DNA from: Tatlockia sp. | Lineage (GTDB): Bacteria > Pseudomonadota > Gammaproteobacteria > Legionellales > Legionellaceae | Reading direction: 5' to 3' | DNA length: 32,694 nucleotides | Assembly (NCBI GenBank): GCA_013697645.1 | Contig: JACCWL010000207.1 | Location: 1-32,694 of the forward strand | Shown here: positions 1-11,673 of the stretch, piece by piece | Numbering within the stretch: the first letter of the stretch is position 1 | How the letters are laid out: every line of letters starts with the position of its first letter | Made by a program: the position numbers and the translations under genes | The notes under the pieces: model-generated | Databases searched by the model: none | The model's input: the letters and a program-made list of their open reading frames with translations, nothing else | What the model was told of the DNA's origin: nothing

Positions 1-45
1 CGGATCGGGTAACTCAGCAAAGTACTCTATCAAACTGCTCGACAT
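1..45 (-). mobile_element. 5' end of probable ISAs1-family transposase CDS, truncated by window edge
   Basis: Reverse complement of 1-45 reads ATG TCG AGC AGT TTG ATA GAG TAC TTT GCT GAG TTA CCC GAT CCG = MSSSLIEYFAELPDP, resembling the conserved N-terminus (LLxxFxELPDPR) of ISAs1/H-repeat transposases. Only 15 codons visible. Confidence 0.55.
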
Positions 46-229
46 CAAAATCGCCTCATTTTATAAAATGTGGCCCTATTTGATCATAACTCGATACTCT
101 TTAAAAGATTTTGGTGATCTTGCCCTGACAAATATTCTAATTCTTGCCCCTATAATTACTTATGCTACTATATGATTTTTACGGATAAAGATACGTATTT
201 CTAACTAAATTATCGTTTTGGAATCAATT

Positions 230-994
230 ATGTCAGCTACAATTAAAACTCCTGAAGAAATTGAAAAAATGCGAGTCGCCGGTAAATTAGCAGGCGAGGT
301 ATTGGAGATGATAGGTCCTCACGTAAAAGAGGGTGTTACCACTGATGAATTGAACACCATCTGCCATGATTTTATTGTCAATGTACAGAAAGCTATTCCT
401 GCCCCGCTGAATTATAATGGCTTCCCAAAATCCATTTGCACGTCGATTAATCATGTAGTTTGCCATGGTATTCCTGGTAAAAGAGCTTTAAAAGATGGCG
501 ATATTATTAATATTGATATCACCGTCATTAAAGATGACTATCACGGTGATACTTCAAAGATGTTTTTTATTGGTGAGCCCTCAATTAAAGCCAAACATGT
601 TGTTAAAGTCGCTCGTGAATGTCTAATGATTGGCATTGATATGGTAAAACCTGGAGTACAATTGGGTGATATTGGTCATGCCATTCAATCGCATGCTGAA
701 ACAAACCGCTGTTCGGTGGTCCGTGAATATTGCGGGCATGGAATTGGTCGCATATTTCACGAAGATCCTCAGGTGCTTCATTATGGTACAGTTGGAACTG
801 GAGAAGTTCTACGTGCTGGCATGACCTTTACTATCGAACCGATGGTCAATATTGGCAAATATCACACCCGCCTCTTGCCCGACAAGTGGACCGTAGTCAC
901 TAAAGACCATAGCTTATCTGCTCAATGGGAACACACGCTGCTTGTCACCAACGATGGCGTTGAAATTCTTACTCTGCGTAATGAAGAACGATAA
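230..994 (+). CDS. map: Methionine aminopeptidase, type I
   Basis: ORF 218..994, likely start at ATG 230 (MSATIKTPEEIEKMR). Motifs YNGFPKSICTSINHVVCHGIP, DITVIKDDYHGDTSKMF, GHGIGRIFHEDPQVLHYG, TFTIEPM. Confidence 0.96.
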   Translation: MSATIKTPEEIEKMRVAGKLAGEVLEMIGPHVKEGVTTDELNTICHDFIVNVQKAIPAPLNYNGFPKSICTSINHVVCHGIPGKRALKDGDIINIDITVIKDDYHGDTSKMFFIGEPSIKAKHVVKVARECLMIGIDMVKPGVQLGDIGHAIQSHAETNRCSVVREYCGHGIGRIFHEDPQVLHYGTVGTGEVLRAGMTFTIEPMVNIGKYHTRLLPDKWTVVTKDHSLSAQWEHTLLVTNDGVEILTLRNEER

Positions 995-3554
995 CCTTGC
1001 TTTAAAATTATCCATTAAACAATTCAAAGAAGAATTGTGCGAAGAACTTCGGCAAAACAAAAACATCATTGTGCTCACCCATAAATTAGTTCAATTCATT
1101 GATGAAATCCTCTGTGATCTGTTTATTAAAAACGGTTTAAAAAAGGGAGCTAAATTGTGCTTATTAGCCCTTGGGAGTTATGGACGTCGCGAATTGCAAC
1201 TTTTTTCTGACATTGATTTGCTACTTCTTCATACTGAAAAAATCTCAAAAGCCCAACTTCATCGCGCTCAAGCCTTTATCCAAGACTGCTGGGATATCGG
1301 ATTGGATGTCAGCCATCAAATCACCACTGTGGATGCCTGTGCCGAGCTTGCGGCTCGTGATTTAAGCGTTATCTCCTCTATTCTTGATATGCGCATTATC
1401 TGTGGCTCTGGCTTCTTAATGGAAGAATTAGCCTATCAAACCCATGCTCATCATATCTGGCCAAGCCATGATTATTTTTTTGCCAAACAACAAGAACAGG
1501 AGAATCGCTATGCCAAATATGGTGAAACTGCTTACAATCTAGAACCGAATGTAAAAAACGGTCCCGGTGGTTTACGCGATTTACAAATCCTTTTGACTAT
1601 TTCCAAACGCCATTTTGGCGCAAAAAAATTAGCGGATCTGGTAGGCTGCGGCTTTATCAGCGATAAAGAATATGAGGAACTGATTGCTTGCCAACACTAC
1701 CTTTGGCGGGTTCGCTTTGCTTTACACTTACTTGCTGACAAACAAGAAGAACGATTACTTTTTGATTATCAGGTTAAATTAGCTGCTCTTTTTGGATTTA
1801 GTGATAACTCTAAATCTTTAGCCATTGAGCAATTTATGAAAGCTTATTTTAAGATAATTCAGCGCAGTCGAGAATTAAACGAAATGCTGTTGCAATGGTT
1901 TACTGAGGCAATCGTTCATCATCAAAAGCAGCGCATTAGGCCGTTAAATGCTCGATTTCAATTGTCGAATGATTATATTGAGGTTAAACATGGCAAGGTG
2001 TTTACTCAAAATCCACAGGCATTACTTGAACTGTTCTTGTGGTTGGCTAAACGTCCAGAGATTCAAGGAGTTCGTACCTCTACAATCCGTTTGATTAGAC
2101 AACATCTCTATTTAATCGGAAATCGTTTTCGCCAATCGAAAGCCGCAACAGAAACCTTCCTTGCCTTATTTAAAACAGAAGATCCCTTTATAGCCTTGCA
2201 TCATATGAATCGCTATGGCGTATTGGGACATTATTTAGAATGTTTTGGCTCTGTCACAGGTCAAATGCAATATGATTTATTTCATGTTTACACCGTTGAT
2301 CAACATACTTTATTTGTGATACGCAACCTCGCCCGATTTTTGAAAACTGAGTATAAAAAGCAATTTCCTCTGGCAGCCAAATTAATGCCTCAAATTGAAA
2401 ATCGTAAAATTTTATATTTAGCTGCTCTTTTTCATGATATAGCTAAAGGCCGTGGCGGTGATCATTCCGAATTGGGCGCAGAAGAAGCAAGTCAATTTGC
2501 AACACGTCATAAACTGGGTGAGAAGGAAAGTGCCTTATTAGTCTGGTTAGTCCACAACCACTTATTAATGTCGCAAACAGCACAGCGACAAGATATCTAT
2601 GATCTTAAAACTGTTCAACAATTTTGCAGCTTACTTCCTCATGCGGATTACCTTGAATACCTCTACCTGCTTACGGTTGCCGATATCTGCGCGACCAACA
2701 ACAACCTATGGAATGCTTGGAAAGATTCCCTATTAAAGGAATTATACCGGGCAGCTAAGCAGTTCATGCAGCAGGAGCTCGATGAAAATGATTTGATTCA
2801 TATCCGCAAAGAAGAAGCGCTCAGACTTCTCACCCAAGATGCCGTTCCAGTGGAGCGAGTGCAAGCTTTGTGGGCAACCTTTAAAGAAAAGTATTTCCTC
2901 CATGAGCCCCCTGAAGTAATTGCCAGACATAGCAAAGCAATCTTGCAATGCAAGCAATATCCCTTAGTTGTTATTCAGCCACATCATAGCCAAGGAGGCA
3001 CTGAGGTTTTCATATACATGCCGCATCGAGATGAACGTTTTACCATTAGCACGACGGTGCTTTCAAATCATTATGCAACGATTCAGGAAGCTACAATTTC
3101 AACCAGCGCTAATCATTTCGATCTGGATACTTACATTATTCTTGATGAACAGCATCAAGCCTATTTTGACGGGGCACGTACTAAGGCTATTCAACATGCA
3201 CTTGAAAAACAATTAACCGATATGATGAACATTCCGGCCATTTCACGCCGCAGAATTTCACGTACCCAAGCGCATTTTAAAATAGAACCACAGGTTAATT
3301 TTATTGAAGAAGACCATGAAGAGAATCTTAGTCGTTTGTTTCTAGTTACCAACGATAAACCTGGTTTATTGGCATCCATTAGTCGTATTTTTTTAAGCCA
3401 GAAAATTCATTTACACAATGCCAAAATTGCTACGGCAGGTGAACGGGCTGAGGATATGTTTTTCATCTCAAACGAAGAAGGCAAGACACTAAATATACAG
3501 GAAAAAGAGAAATTAAAAAATGCCTTAATTGTTGAATTATCTGAGTTAAATTAA
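981..3554 (+). CDS. glnD: [Protein-PII] uridylyltransferase / uridylyl-removing enzyme
   Basis: ORF 942..3554, internal ATG 981 (MKNDNLALKLS) more likely. Nucleotidyltransferase motif GSYGRRELQLFSDIDLLLL, HD motif LFHDIAKGRGGDHSELG, C-terminal ACT-like region. Start overlaps the map stop. Confidence 0.95.
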   Translation: MKNDNLALKLSIKQFKEELCEELRQNKNIIVLTHKLVQFIDEILCDLFIKNGLKKGAKLCLLALGSYGRRELQLFSDIDLLLLHTEKISKAQLHRAQAFIQDCWDIGLDVSHQITTVDACAELAARDLSVISSILDMRIICGSGFLMEELAYQTHAHHIWPSHDYFFAKQQEQENRYAKYGETAYNLEPNVKNGPGGLRDLQILLTISKRHFGAKKLADLVGCGFISDKEYEELIACQHYLWRVRFALHLLADKQEERLLFDYQVKLAALFGFSDNSKSLAIEQFMKAYFKIIQRSRELNEMLLQWFTEAIVHHQKQRIRPLNARFQLSNDYIEVKHGKVFTQNPQALLELFLWLAKRPEIQGVRTSTIRLIRQHLYLIGNRFRQSKAATETFLALFKTEDPFIALHHMNRYGVLGHYLECFGSVTGQMQYDLFHVYTVDQHTLFVIRNLARFLKTEYKKQFPLAAKLMPQIENRKILYLAALFHDIAKGRGGDHSELGAEEASQFATRHKLGEKESALLVWLVHNHLLMSQTAQRQDIYDLKTVQQFCSLLPHADYLEYLYLLTVADICATNNNLWNAWKDSLLKELYRAAKQFMQQELDENDLIHIRKEEALRLLTQDAVPVERVQALWATFKEKYFLHEPPEVIARHSKAILQCKQYPLVVIQPHHSQGGTEVFIYMPHRDERFTISTTVLSNHYATIQEATISTSANHFDLDTYIILDEQHQAYFDGARTKAIQHALEKQLTDMMNIPAISRRRISRTQAHFKIEPQVNFIEEDHEENLSRLFLVTNDKPGLLASISRIFLSQKIHLHNAKIATAGERAEDMFFISNEEGKTLNIQEKEKLKNALIVELSELN

Positions 3555-3632
3555 TCATTAAATCGATTTCATTATTCATTATAGTTTGCTAGTATTCTTG
3601 TACTTAATTCATATCAACATAAGGAATAGAGA

Positions 3633-3854
3633 ATGGCCATAATTAATGGTAATAGCTCCACAAAAAAAGAAAAAATCAAAGCAGAGATTAATGCTGATGT
3701 CCTAAAACATATCGACCAATATTGTGCATGGGCAAATATTGACACAATCGGTTTCTTTATCGAGGAAGCAGCTTCTTTTATCTTCGCTAAAGATAAAGAC
3801 TGGAAACAACACCAAAAATCACTAAAAAAAGCTGCTAAAGAGCCTGTAGCTTAA
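3633..3854 (+). CDS. Small conserved-looking hypothetical protein (73 aa)
   Basis: Complete ORF with upstream AAGGAATAGAGA RBS-like sequence; Lys-rich, predicted helical; possible small DNA-binding fold but no definite motif. Confidence 0.6.
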   Translation: MAIINGNSSTKKEKIKAEINADVLKHIDQYCAWANIDTIGFFIEEAASFIFAKDKDWKQHQKSLKKAAKEPVA

Positions 3855-3872
3855 GACTTATGTCAACACGCG

Positions 3873-3905
3873 GGTAGGAAACGTCGGGCCAGAGGCCCGC
3901 CCTAC
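3873..3905. repeat. REP-like GC-rich hairpin (gtaggaaacgtCGGGCCagaGGCCCGccctac)
   Basis: Perfect 6-bp stem CGGGCC/GGCCCG around AGA, flanked by GTAGG...CCTAC. Shares gtcgggcc...ggc...cctac words with 6652-6718 and 32669-32694. Lies between convergent genes. Confidence 0.7.
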
Positions 3906-3971
3906 TATTGGCAGGCCTCTAATATCGTGCCACTACATCTCAGTGCACAACCAATTGATTATTTAAATTCC

Positions 3972-6038
3972 CTATTTTGACACCGGGCGTACTAATAAGT
4001 TTATTTTTTGGCCTGGTTCACCAAAAACAGTTAGATAAGTTGAACCTTTACCCGCAGGTATGAGTTTAGTTTCTTTGCCCTTGCCATAAGCCAGGGTTTT
4101 AAATTCAGCATCATAAAAATGCCAATTGCTCTCAGTATCAATACTAATTTGAGTTTGTGTATTAGAGGCAATTGATAGCCATTTTGCATAGCCTTCAGGG
4201 CCTATGGTAATCGTAGTGCTTTCATTCAAGGGAATTTCTTGCACAACAGATAAAGGTTGGTGTAGATAACTACCAAAACGTAACCACTCGCTTTTTTCCA
4301 CTGATAGAACGTCAAGATTGTTAAGATCGCGTCCATTTAATTGTGGGATAACAAGCATCATTGCCGCATTATCGTCGCTAACAGAGGGATCAACGACTTG
4401 GAATGTGCTGCCGGCTGGAGCTCGTACTGCGATTAAATTTGAAGGCAGAGGCTTTAGGACTAAACGTGGATCCTCACCGTTCCATATAAGCTCATCTGGG
4501 TGAGCATTAACAACCAGCCAAGTCGTATTAATTCTTGATTGCCAAGCAGGCGAAAAAGGTTTTTGGGTCGGTAGTTTTTGGGCTAGTAAAGTGTAATCTA
4601 AATAATGTCCATTTCCTGCGGGAGCTCGCTTTATGATGTATTGGCTAGGCTTTCCTAAAGCAACAGCATCAATCATCCGTATGGTAACTTGCGGTTCCTT
4701 TTCATTGGTAAACCATCCATTATTTTGAAGGTTTAAAGTCGAAGTTCTAATCCAACCTTTATCTGAAAATACGGAGGCTGCAAAGCTATCTTGAGATTCC
4801 TTTTGAAATTTCAAAAGGAACTCTGATGCGCCATATTCTTGTTTGTCAGCTTCAGAAACTGCAGATGGAGAAAACGAGGGAGATTGTTTTCCTGGCAGCT
4901 TTTTAGAGCTTGGCTTATTTTCTGTTAATGCTTTTAATAACACCCGTTCAGCAATTATTTTGGCATTTTCAGAACCAAAATTTGAAACGCCAAGGACTAT
5001 AATACCTAGTTGTGCTTTAGGTGAAATAATTAACATAGCTCCATAATCATTGCTGTCTCCTCCTTTAGCCCAACCATCAAAACCCACGGCATACAGCCCA
5101 GGCTGTTCAACCGTATCCCAGCCTAAACCATAACTCAAAGTCTTAGACGGTACAGGATTAAAACTACCTAGAGTTTGATTTTTAGCCATTTCCTCTATTG
5201 AATTTTTTGAGAGTATTCGCGTAGTACCATAATTCCCTTCTTTTAATAACATCATTCCAATATGAGCTATATCTTCAGCAGTACTATAGACACCACCTGC
5301 AGCAAAACAATTTACATATTCTTGTGGTCTTACTATCCCATTAACATAAGCTTTGGCATAAGAATTTTTTGGCAAGGGATGGATTGGATAAGTGGTATTT
5401 ATCATTTCTAAGGGAGAAAAGACTTCCTCTTGTACGAAATCCACATAAGATTTCCCAGTGACTTCTTTTATTAAGGCTTCAACAAGCGAAAAACAATCAT
5501 TACAATAAACATTCATATATCCCGGTGGCGTTTTAAGCCGGGAATGTGAAAGAGTTTCTAGCATTTGATTCAAATAATTAGGATAAGGGGAACGTAGAAT
5601 CGCATTGCGGTAATCCGTTCCAGGAAAACCAGCAGAGTGATTTATTAGCATCCTAGGGGTAATGTCTTTGTATTCAGGCGATGCCATTTTGAACTTTGGC
5701 AAATAATTAATAATAGGTGTATCGAGTTTGATTTGATGTTGATCAACTAATTTCATTAAAGCAATAGTTGCCACCATTTTGCTAACTGAGCCAATACCAA
5801 ACATAGTAGAAGAATTAACCGGTTGACCTGAGGTAGGATCTGTTAGACCAAAGGCTTGACTCCAAATGATTTGGTCGGGATTGAACACTGCAATTGTAAT
5901 GGCAGTACCTTTTTTTTGCTTAATAAAGGTCTGAGCACTCGTTTGGGCCTCTTTGATTGTATTTTGATAATTTCCCTCAGATAGACAGATAGAGCTAAAG
6001 AAAAACAGCATAATGGCAGCAGTTAAGCGCAATTTCAT
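3972..6038 (-). CDS. Serine hydrolase, class C beta-lactamase / penicillin-binding protein-like family, secreted
   Basis: N-terminal signal peptide MKLRLTAAIMLFFFSSICLS; SxxK (SVSK), Y-x-N (YCN), KGG motifs of the beta-lactamase/DD-peptidase fold; long C-terminal extension. Confidence 0.9.
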   Translation of the reverse strand: MKLRLTAAIMLFFFSSICLSEGNYQNTIKEAQTSAQTFIKQKKGTAITIAVFNPDQIIWSQAFGLTDPTSGQPVNSSTMFGIGSVSKMVATIALMKLVDQHQIKLDTPIINYLPKFKMASPEYKDITPRMLINHSAGFPGTDYRNAILRSPYPNYLNQMLETLSHSRLKTPPGYMNVYCNDCFSLVEALIKEVTGKSYVDFVQEEVFSPLEMINTTYPIHPLPKNSYAKAYVNGIVRPQEYVNCFAAGGVYSTAEDIAHIGMMLLKEGNYGTTRILSKNSIEEMAKNQTLGSFNPVPSKTLSYGLGWDTVEQPGLYAVGFDGWAKGGDSNDYGAMLIISPKAQLGIIVLGVSNFGSENAKIIAERVLLKALTENKPSSKKLPGKQSPSFSPSAVSEADKQEYGASEFLLKFQKESQDSFAASVFSDKGWIRTSTLNLQNNGWFTNEKEPQVTIRMIDAVALGKPSQYIIKRAPAGNGHYLDYTLLAQKLPTQKPFSPAWQSRINTTWLVVNAHPDELIWNGEDPRLVLKPLPSNLIAVRAPAGSTFQVVDPSVSDDNAAMMLVIPQLNGRDLNNLDVLSVEKSEWLRFGSYLHQPLSVVQEIPLNESTTITIGPEGYAKWLSIASNTQTQISIDTESNWHFYDAEFKTLAYGKGKETKLIPAGKGSTYLTVFGEPGQKINLLVRPVSK

Positions 6039-6160
6039 ATTAATAGATCACCAGTAATTCTCTATGCCTTATGCTAGCTTATTTTACATAGAAGTCAATA
6101 TTTTTACAGAAAGTCTCAGAGCTGTTCTTAGCCTAGGTGTTTGACGCTTGAAGAAAGTGC

Positions 6161-6607
6161 TTAAGATTTTCTAAAAAATTCACTTAGCAAGCTTGCGCAT
6201 TCTTCCTGCATGATTCCTTCATCAATCTGTACCTTATGATTTAAAGGATAGCCTCCTAATAAATTGTAAACGGAGCCAGCCGCCCCGGTTTTGAAATCTC
6301 TTGTGGCAAAAACCAAGCGGGAAATGCGTGCATGGACTAAGGCGCCAGCACACATGGCGCAAGGTTCTAAGGTAACATAGAGGGTTGTGTTTATGAGGCG
6401 ATAGTTTTTAATAGTCTGAGCTGCTTCACGAATCGCGAGAAGCTCTGCGTGCGCACAGGGATCATGGCTTTGCACCACTTGATTACAGCCGCTACCTAGT
6501 AGCTGATTATCCGCTGACACCAAAACCGCGCCAACCGGGATTTCAGCATGATTTTTTGCTTTTAACGCTAGCTCATAGGCATGAGTCATCCAAAAAAGAT
6601 CGTTCAT
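6161..6607 (-). CDS. tadA: tRNA-specific adenosine deaminase
   Basis: Deaminase motifs DPCAHAELLAIREA and LEPCAMCAGALVHARI. Confidence 0.94.
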   Translation of the reverse strand: MNDLFWMTHAYELALKAKNHAEIPVGAVLVSADNQLLGSGCNQVVQSHDPCAHAELLAIREAAQTIKNYRLINTTLYVTLEPCAMCAGALVHARISRLVFATRDFKTGAAGSVYNLLGGYPLNHKVQIDEGIMQEECASLLSEFFRKS

Positions 6608-6651
6608 TTTTTAATCTTCATTTTAAGCTTAAGCGATTAAGAGAATGAAAT

Positions 6652-6718
6652 GTCGGGCCAGGGGCACCGACCTACTCGTTTTTTAAAGAAACATGTAGGT
6701 CAGCGCCTCCGGCCCGAC
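6652..6718. repeat. REP-like inverted repeat with two 24-nt arms
   Basis: Left arm gtcgggccaggggcaccgacctac (6652-6675) and reverse complement of right arm gtaggtcagcgcctccggcccgac (6695-6718) match at 20/24 positions. Lies between tadA and guaA. Confidence 0.85.
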
Positions 6719-6721
6719 CCT

Positions 6722-8299
6722 TCATTCCCATTCAATCGTTGCAGGTGGTTTGCCAGAAATATCATAAGTTACCCTTGACACTCCAGCCACTTCATTGATA
6801 ATTCGGTTAGATACCTTGCCTAAAAAATCCCAAGGAAGTTGCGCCCAATAGGCCGTCATAAAATCAACCGTTTCAACAGCGCGTAGGCAAATCACATAGT
6901 CATAACGCCGACCATCACCCATCACACCAACCGATTTCACCGGCAGAAAGACCGCAAAGGCCTGGCTTACCTTATCGTATAAATCAGCAGCGTATAGTTC
7001 TTCAATGAAAATAGCGTCAGCGCGGCGCAATATTTCTGCATATTCTTTTTTAATCTGACCCAGAATTCGAACGCCAAGACCAGGCCCAGGGAAAGGATGG
7101 CGATAAACCATGGTGTAAGGCAAACCTAATTCCAAACCAATTTTACGTACTTCGTCTTTAAACAATTCGCGAATAGGTTCAAGTAAATTTAAATTCAAGA
7201 TTTCAGGTAAACCACCTACATTATGATGCGATTTAATTAGAGCCGCAGCGCTAGAGCTGTGAGTGGCAGCAGACTCAATGACATCGGGGTAAATTGTTCC
7301 TTGAGCTAGCCATTTTACATTTTGAATACGATTAGCTTCTTCCTCAAAAATTTCAATAAAAGTCCGGCCTATAATTTTTCGCTTTTTTTCGGGACAATCG
7401 ACATCTTGCAAGGCTTGTAAAAACCGTTCTTCAGCTTTCACCTCAATAATGCGTATTCCCATATGCTGGCTAAACATAGCCATAACCTGTTCGGCCTCAT
7501 TTAAACGTAATAAACCAGTGTCAACAAAGACACAAATAAGCTGGGAGCCAATGGCGCGCTCCAACAAGGCAGCAACGACGGATGAATCAACCCCACCTGA
7601 AAGTGCTAAGAGAACTTGATCCTTTCCCACCTGGTTACGAATGGTTTCAATGGCCTGCTCGATGATGTTTTCAGGAGTCCAATTGGTTTTGGCCTTGCAG
7701 ATATCAACCACAAAACGTTGCAATATCCTTAAGCCTTGTAAAGTATGGGTTACCTCAGGATGAAATTGCAGGCCATACCAGTGCTTTGCTTCATTAGCCA
7801 TTCCTGCTATGGGTGCATTACGGGTTTCACAAATCACTGCAAAACTGGGTGGAAGCACTGTGACTTTATCACCATGACTCATCCACACATCAAGCAAGGC
7901 CTCACCTTTATCGGTGATTCTGTCTTCAATATTGTCTAGCAGGAGACTGTGCCCATGAAGACGTAATTCTGCATAGCCAAATTCACGCAGACTTGAAGAT
8001 TCAACTTCACCGCCTAGCTGCACGGCCATTGTTTGCATGCCATAGCAAATACCTAAAAGAGGTAAGCCTGATTCAAATATCCATTCTGGTGCTCGGGGAT
8101 TTGCTTTTTCTGTTACTGTTGATGGCCCGCCCGATAAAATAATCCCACAGGGAGATAGGGCTTTTAACTTCGCAGCATCTGCGTCATAAGGATGTATTTC
8201 GCAATAAACACCCATTTCCCGAACACGTCTGGCAATTAATTGGGAATACTGCGAGCCAAAATCAAAAATAATAAGAGGTTGCTGTTTAATATCCGTCAT
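6722..8299 (-). CDS. guaA: GMP synthase (glutamine-hydrolysing)
   Basis: GATase motifs GGPSTV, GICYGMQ, HPEV; PP-loop [10 protein letters not shown]-terminal dimerisation domain [19 protein letters not shown]...PPATIEWE. Confidence 0.98.
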   Translation of the reverse strand: MTDIKQQPLIIFDFGSQYSQLIARRVREMGVYCEIHPYDADAAKLKALSPCGIILSGGPSTVTEKANPRAPEWIFESGLPLLGICYGMQTMAVQLGGEVESSSLREFGYAELRLHGHSLLLDNIEDRITDKGEALLDVWMSHGDKVTVLPPSFAVICETRNAPIAGMANEAKHWYGLQFHPEVTHTLQGLRILQRFVVDICKAKTNWTPENIIEQAIETIRNQVGKDQVLLALSGGVDSSVVAALLERAIGSQLICVFVDTGLLRLNEAEQVMAMFSQHMGIRIIEVKAEERFLQALQDVDCPEKKRKIIGRTFIEIFEEEANRIQNVKWLAQGTIYPDVIESAATHSSSAAALIKSHHNVGGLPEILNLNLLEPIRELFKDEVRKIGLELGLPYTMVYRHPFPGPGLGVRILGQIKKEYAEILRRADAIFIEELYAADLYDKVSQAFAVFLPVKSVGVMGDGRRYDYVICLRAVETVDFMTAYWAQLPWDFLGKVSNRIINEVAGVSRVTYDISGKPPATIEWE

Positions 8300-8301
8300 C
8301 T

Positions 8302-9789
<1,488 letters not shown>

Positions 9790-10048
9790 TTAATTAACCG
9801 AACATTATACAATTATAATAAGAAATGAGGAAGTACCTTCTTCTAAGCAATCGTTTTTCTAATTGAACTAACCACCCTTTGCCTCCCATCTCAATTCGTT
9901 CATTTTCATACCCCCCTAGCCTGCTTGGTATCTCCATTGACCAGTAAGGCAATGAAAACAACAAAGTATATTGTTTTAATTCAGTTTGTATATTTTTAAT
10001 TCTATGCATATAATTTTATTGTTAATAACAAAAAGCAAGGAAAGCGAC

Positions 10049-10198
10049 ATGAAAAAAATACTAATGCTTGTACTTATCGTTGCAGCAACTAGTACAGTGG
10101 CTGGCTGTGGATTTTCTAACTGCGGATATTCTTCTTGCACATCTTGTTGTAACGTTAGTTCTTACGGTGGTTGCTGTGGTTCTAACGGTTGGTATTAA
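10049..10198 (+). CDS. Small cysteine-rich lipoprotein (49 aa precursor)
   Basis: ATG 10049 preceded by AAGGAAAG RBS. MKKILMLVLIVAATSTVAGC has a lipobox (VAGC). Mature CGFSNCGYSSCTSCCNVSSYGGCCGSNGWY has 7 Cys in 30 residues. Confidence 0.8.
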   Translation: MKKILMLVLIVAATSTVAGCGFSNCGYSSCTSCCNVSSYGGCCGSNGWY

Positions 10199-10227
10199 TT
10201 ACAAGAAGATATCGCTACTAAATGAGA

Positions 10228-10266
10228 GGGGTTGATGAGATTTAGCTTCCCAACCCCCTTTTATTT
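10228..10266 (+). terminator. Rho-independent terminator after the small lipoprotein gene
   Basis: GGGGTTG (10228-10234) pairs with CAACCCC (10251-10257), followed by CTTTTATTT. Confidence 0.75.
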
Positions 10267-10495
10267 GTGCAGCGTTTAATATGCAATTTTTCATTTTTAC
10301 CGCATTATTCTTTAAAAAAATAACAATCAAAATGAAACTAAAATTGCAGAATTTTCATGCACTTTGTCGTTTAAATCCTAAATCTAATTTTCATATAAAT
10401 TAATTCTTAATTTGCTCAGTTGGCGCTTGAACAAAGCGAACAATAGCGTGTAAACTGAGGGCAATGTTTAACCTAAAAATAATAAGGGTTCCTCG

Positions 10496-11326
10496 TTGGC
10501 TAAAATTATCGTAGTAACTTCTGGCAAGGGTGGGGTTGGAAAAACAACTACTTCTGCTGCTATTTCTTCAGGTCTTGCTTTATTAGGACATAAAACCGTA
10601 GTAATTGATTTTGATATAGGACTCAGAAATCTTGACATCATTATGGGTTGTGAACGCCGTGTTGTTTACGATTTTATTAATGTAATCAATGGAGAAGCTA
10701 ATCTTAATCAAACTTTGATTAAAGATAAGCGTGTGCCAAACCTCTATATTTTACCTGCTTCTCAGACACGTGATAAAGACGCCTTAACAATTGAAGGCGT
10801 TGAAAAAGTATTAAACGATTTGGCAAAAGACTTTGAATTTATTGTTTGCGATTCGCCTGCTGGTATCGAAACAGGTGCCCACATGGCGATGTATTTTGCC
10901 GACCATGCCATTATCGTTACTAATCCTGAAGTCTCTTCTGTAAGAGATTCAGATAGAATTCTTGGCATTCTTGCAAGTAAATCCAAACGTGCGATTGATA
11001 ATCAATCTCCTGTTCAAGAGCATCTCTTACTTACCCGCTATGACCCAGATCGTGTCGCAAAGGGTGAAATGCTCTCTGTTGAAGACGTCAAGGATATTCT
11101 GGCTATCCCGTTGATTGGGGTAATTCCTGAATCAAAAGCTGTACTCAAAGCGTCAAACACGGGAACTCCCGTTATTCTTGATGAAACGAGCGATGCCTGT
11201 ATTGCTTACCAAGATGCGATCGCGCGTTTTCTGGGTGAAACGAGACCTATGAAATTTGTATCGAACGAGAAGAAAGGAATTCTTCGGCGTATATTCGGTA
11301 AAAACAAGGAGGACGTACCAGCATGA
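10496..11326 (+). CDS. minD: Septum site-determining protein MinD
   Basis: Deviant Walker [11 protein letters not shown]-terminal amphipathic tail [15 protein letters not shown] start with upstream AAGGG. Confidence 0.97.
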   Translation: MAKIIVVTSGKGGVGKTTTSAAISSGLALLGHKTVVIDFDIGLRNLDIIMGCERRVVYDFINVINGEANLNQTLIKDKRVPNLYILPASQTRDKDALTIEGVEKVLNDLAKDFEFIVCDSPAGIETGAHMAMYFADHAIIVTNPEVSSVRDSDRILGILASKSKRAIDNQSPVQEHLLLTRYDPDRVAKGEMLSVEDVKDILAIPLIGVIPESKAVLKASNTGTPVILDETSDACIAYQDAIARFLGETRPMKFVSNEKKGILRRIFGKNKEDVPA

Positions 11327-11586
11327 GCTTATTTAGTTATTTAAGGAAGCGTAATAGCACAGCCTCTGTTGCAAAAGAGCGTTTGCAAATTATCATTTCA
11401 CATGAGCGCTCCCAGCGAAATACTCCGGATTATTTGCCAAAACTTCAGGAAGAAATTATCGCAGTAATTGCAAAATACGTTCGGATAAACAGAGATCAAG
11501 TTATCGTTAATCTCGAGCGCATGGGCGATAATGCGGTTCTTGAGCTCAATGTGACAATGCCAGACGAGGTTTTGGGGGAAGTTTAA
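11323..11586 (+). CDS. minE: Cell division topological specificity factor MinE
   Basis: Overlaps minD stop by 4 nt; [37 protein letters not shown] is a classic MinE sequence. Confidence 0.97.
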   Translation: MSLFSYLRKRNSTASVAKERLQIIISHERSQRNTPDYLPKLQEEIIAVIAKYVRINRDQVIVNLERMGDNAVLELNVTMPDEVLGEV

Positions 11587-11673
11587 CGAATCAGCATCTT
11601 CACCTTCAGATTGCGGCAATCTAATTATTAGAATTCCATCATCGTTTTTTTAAGGTATTATGGGTGTATTTTT

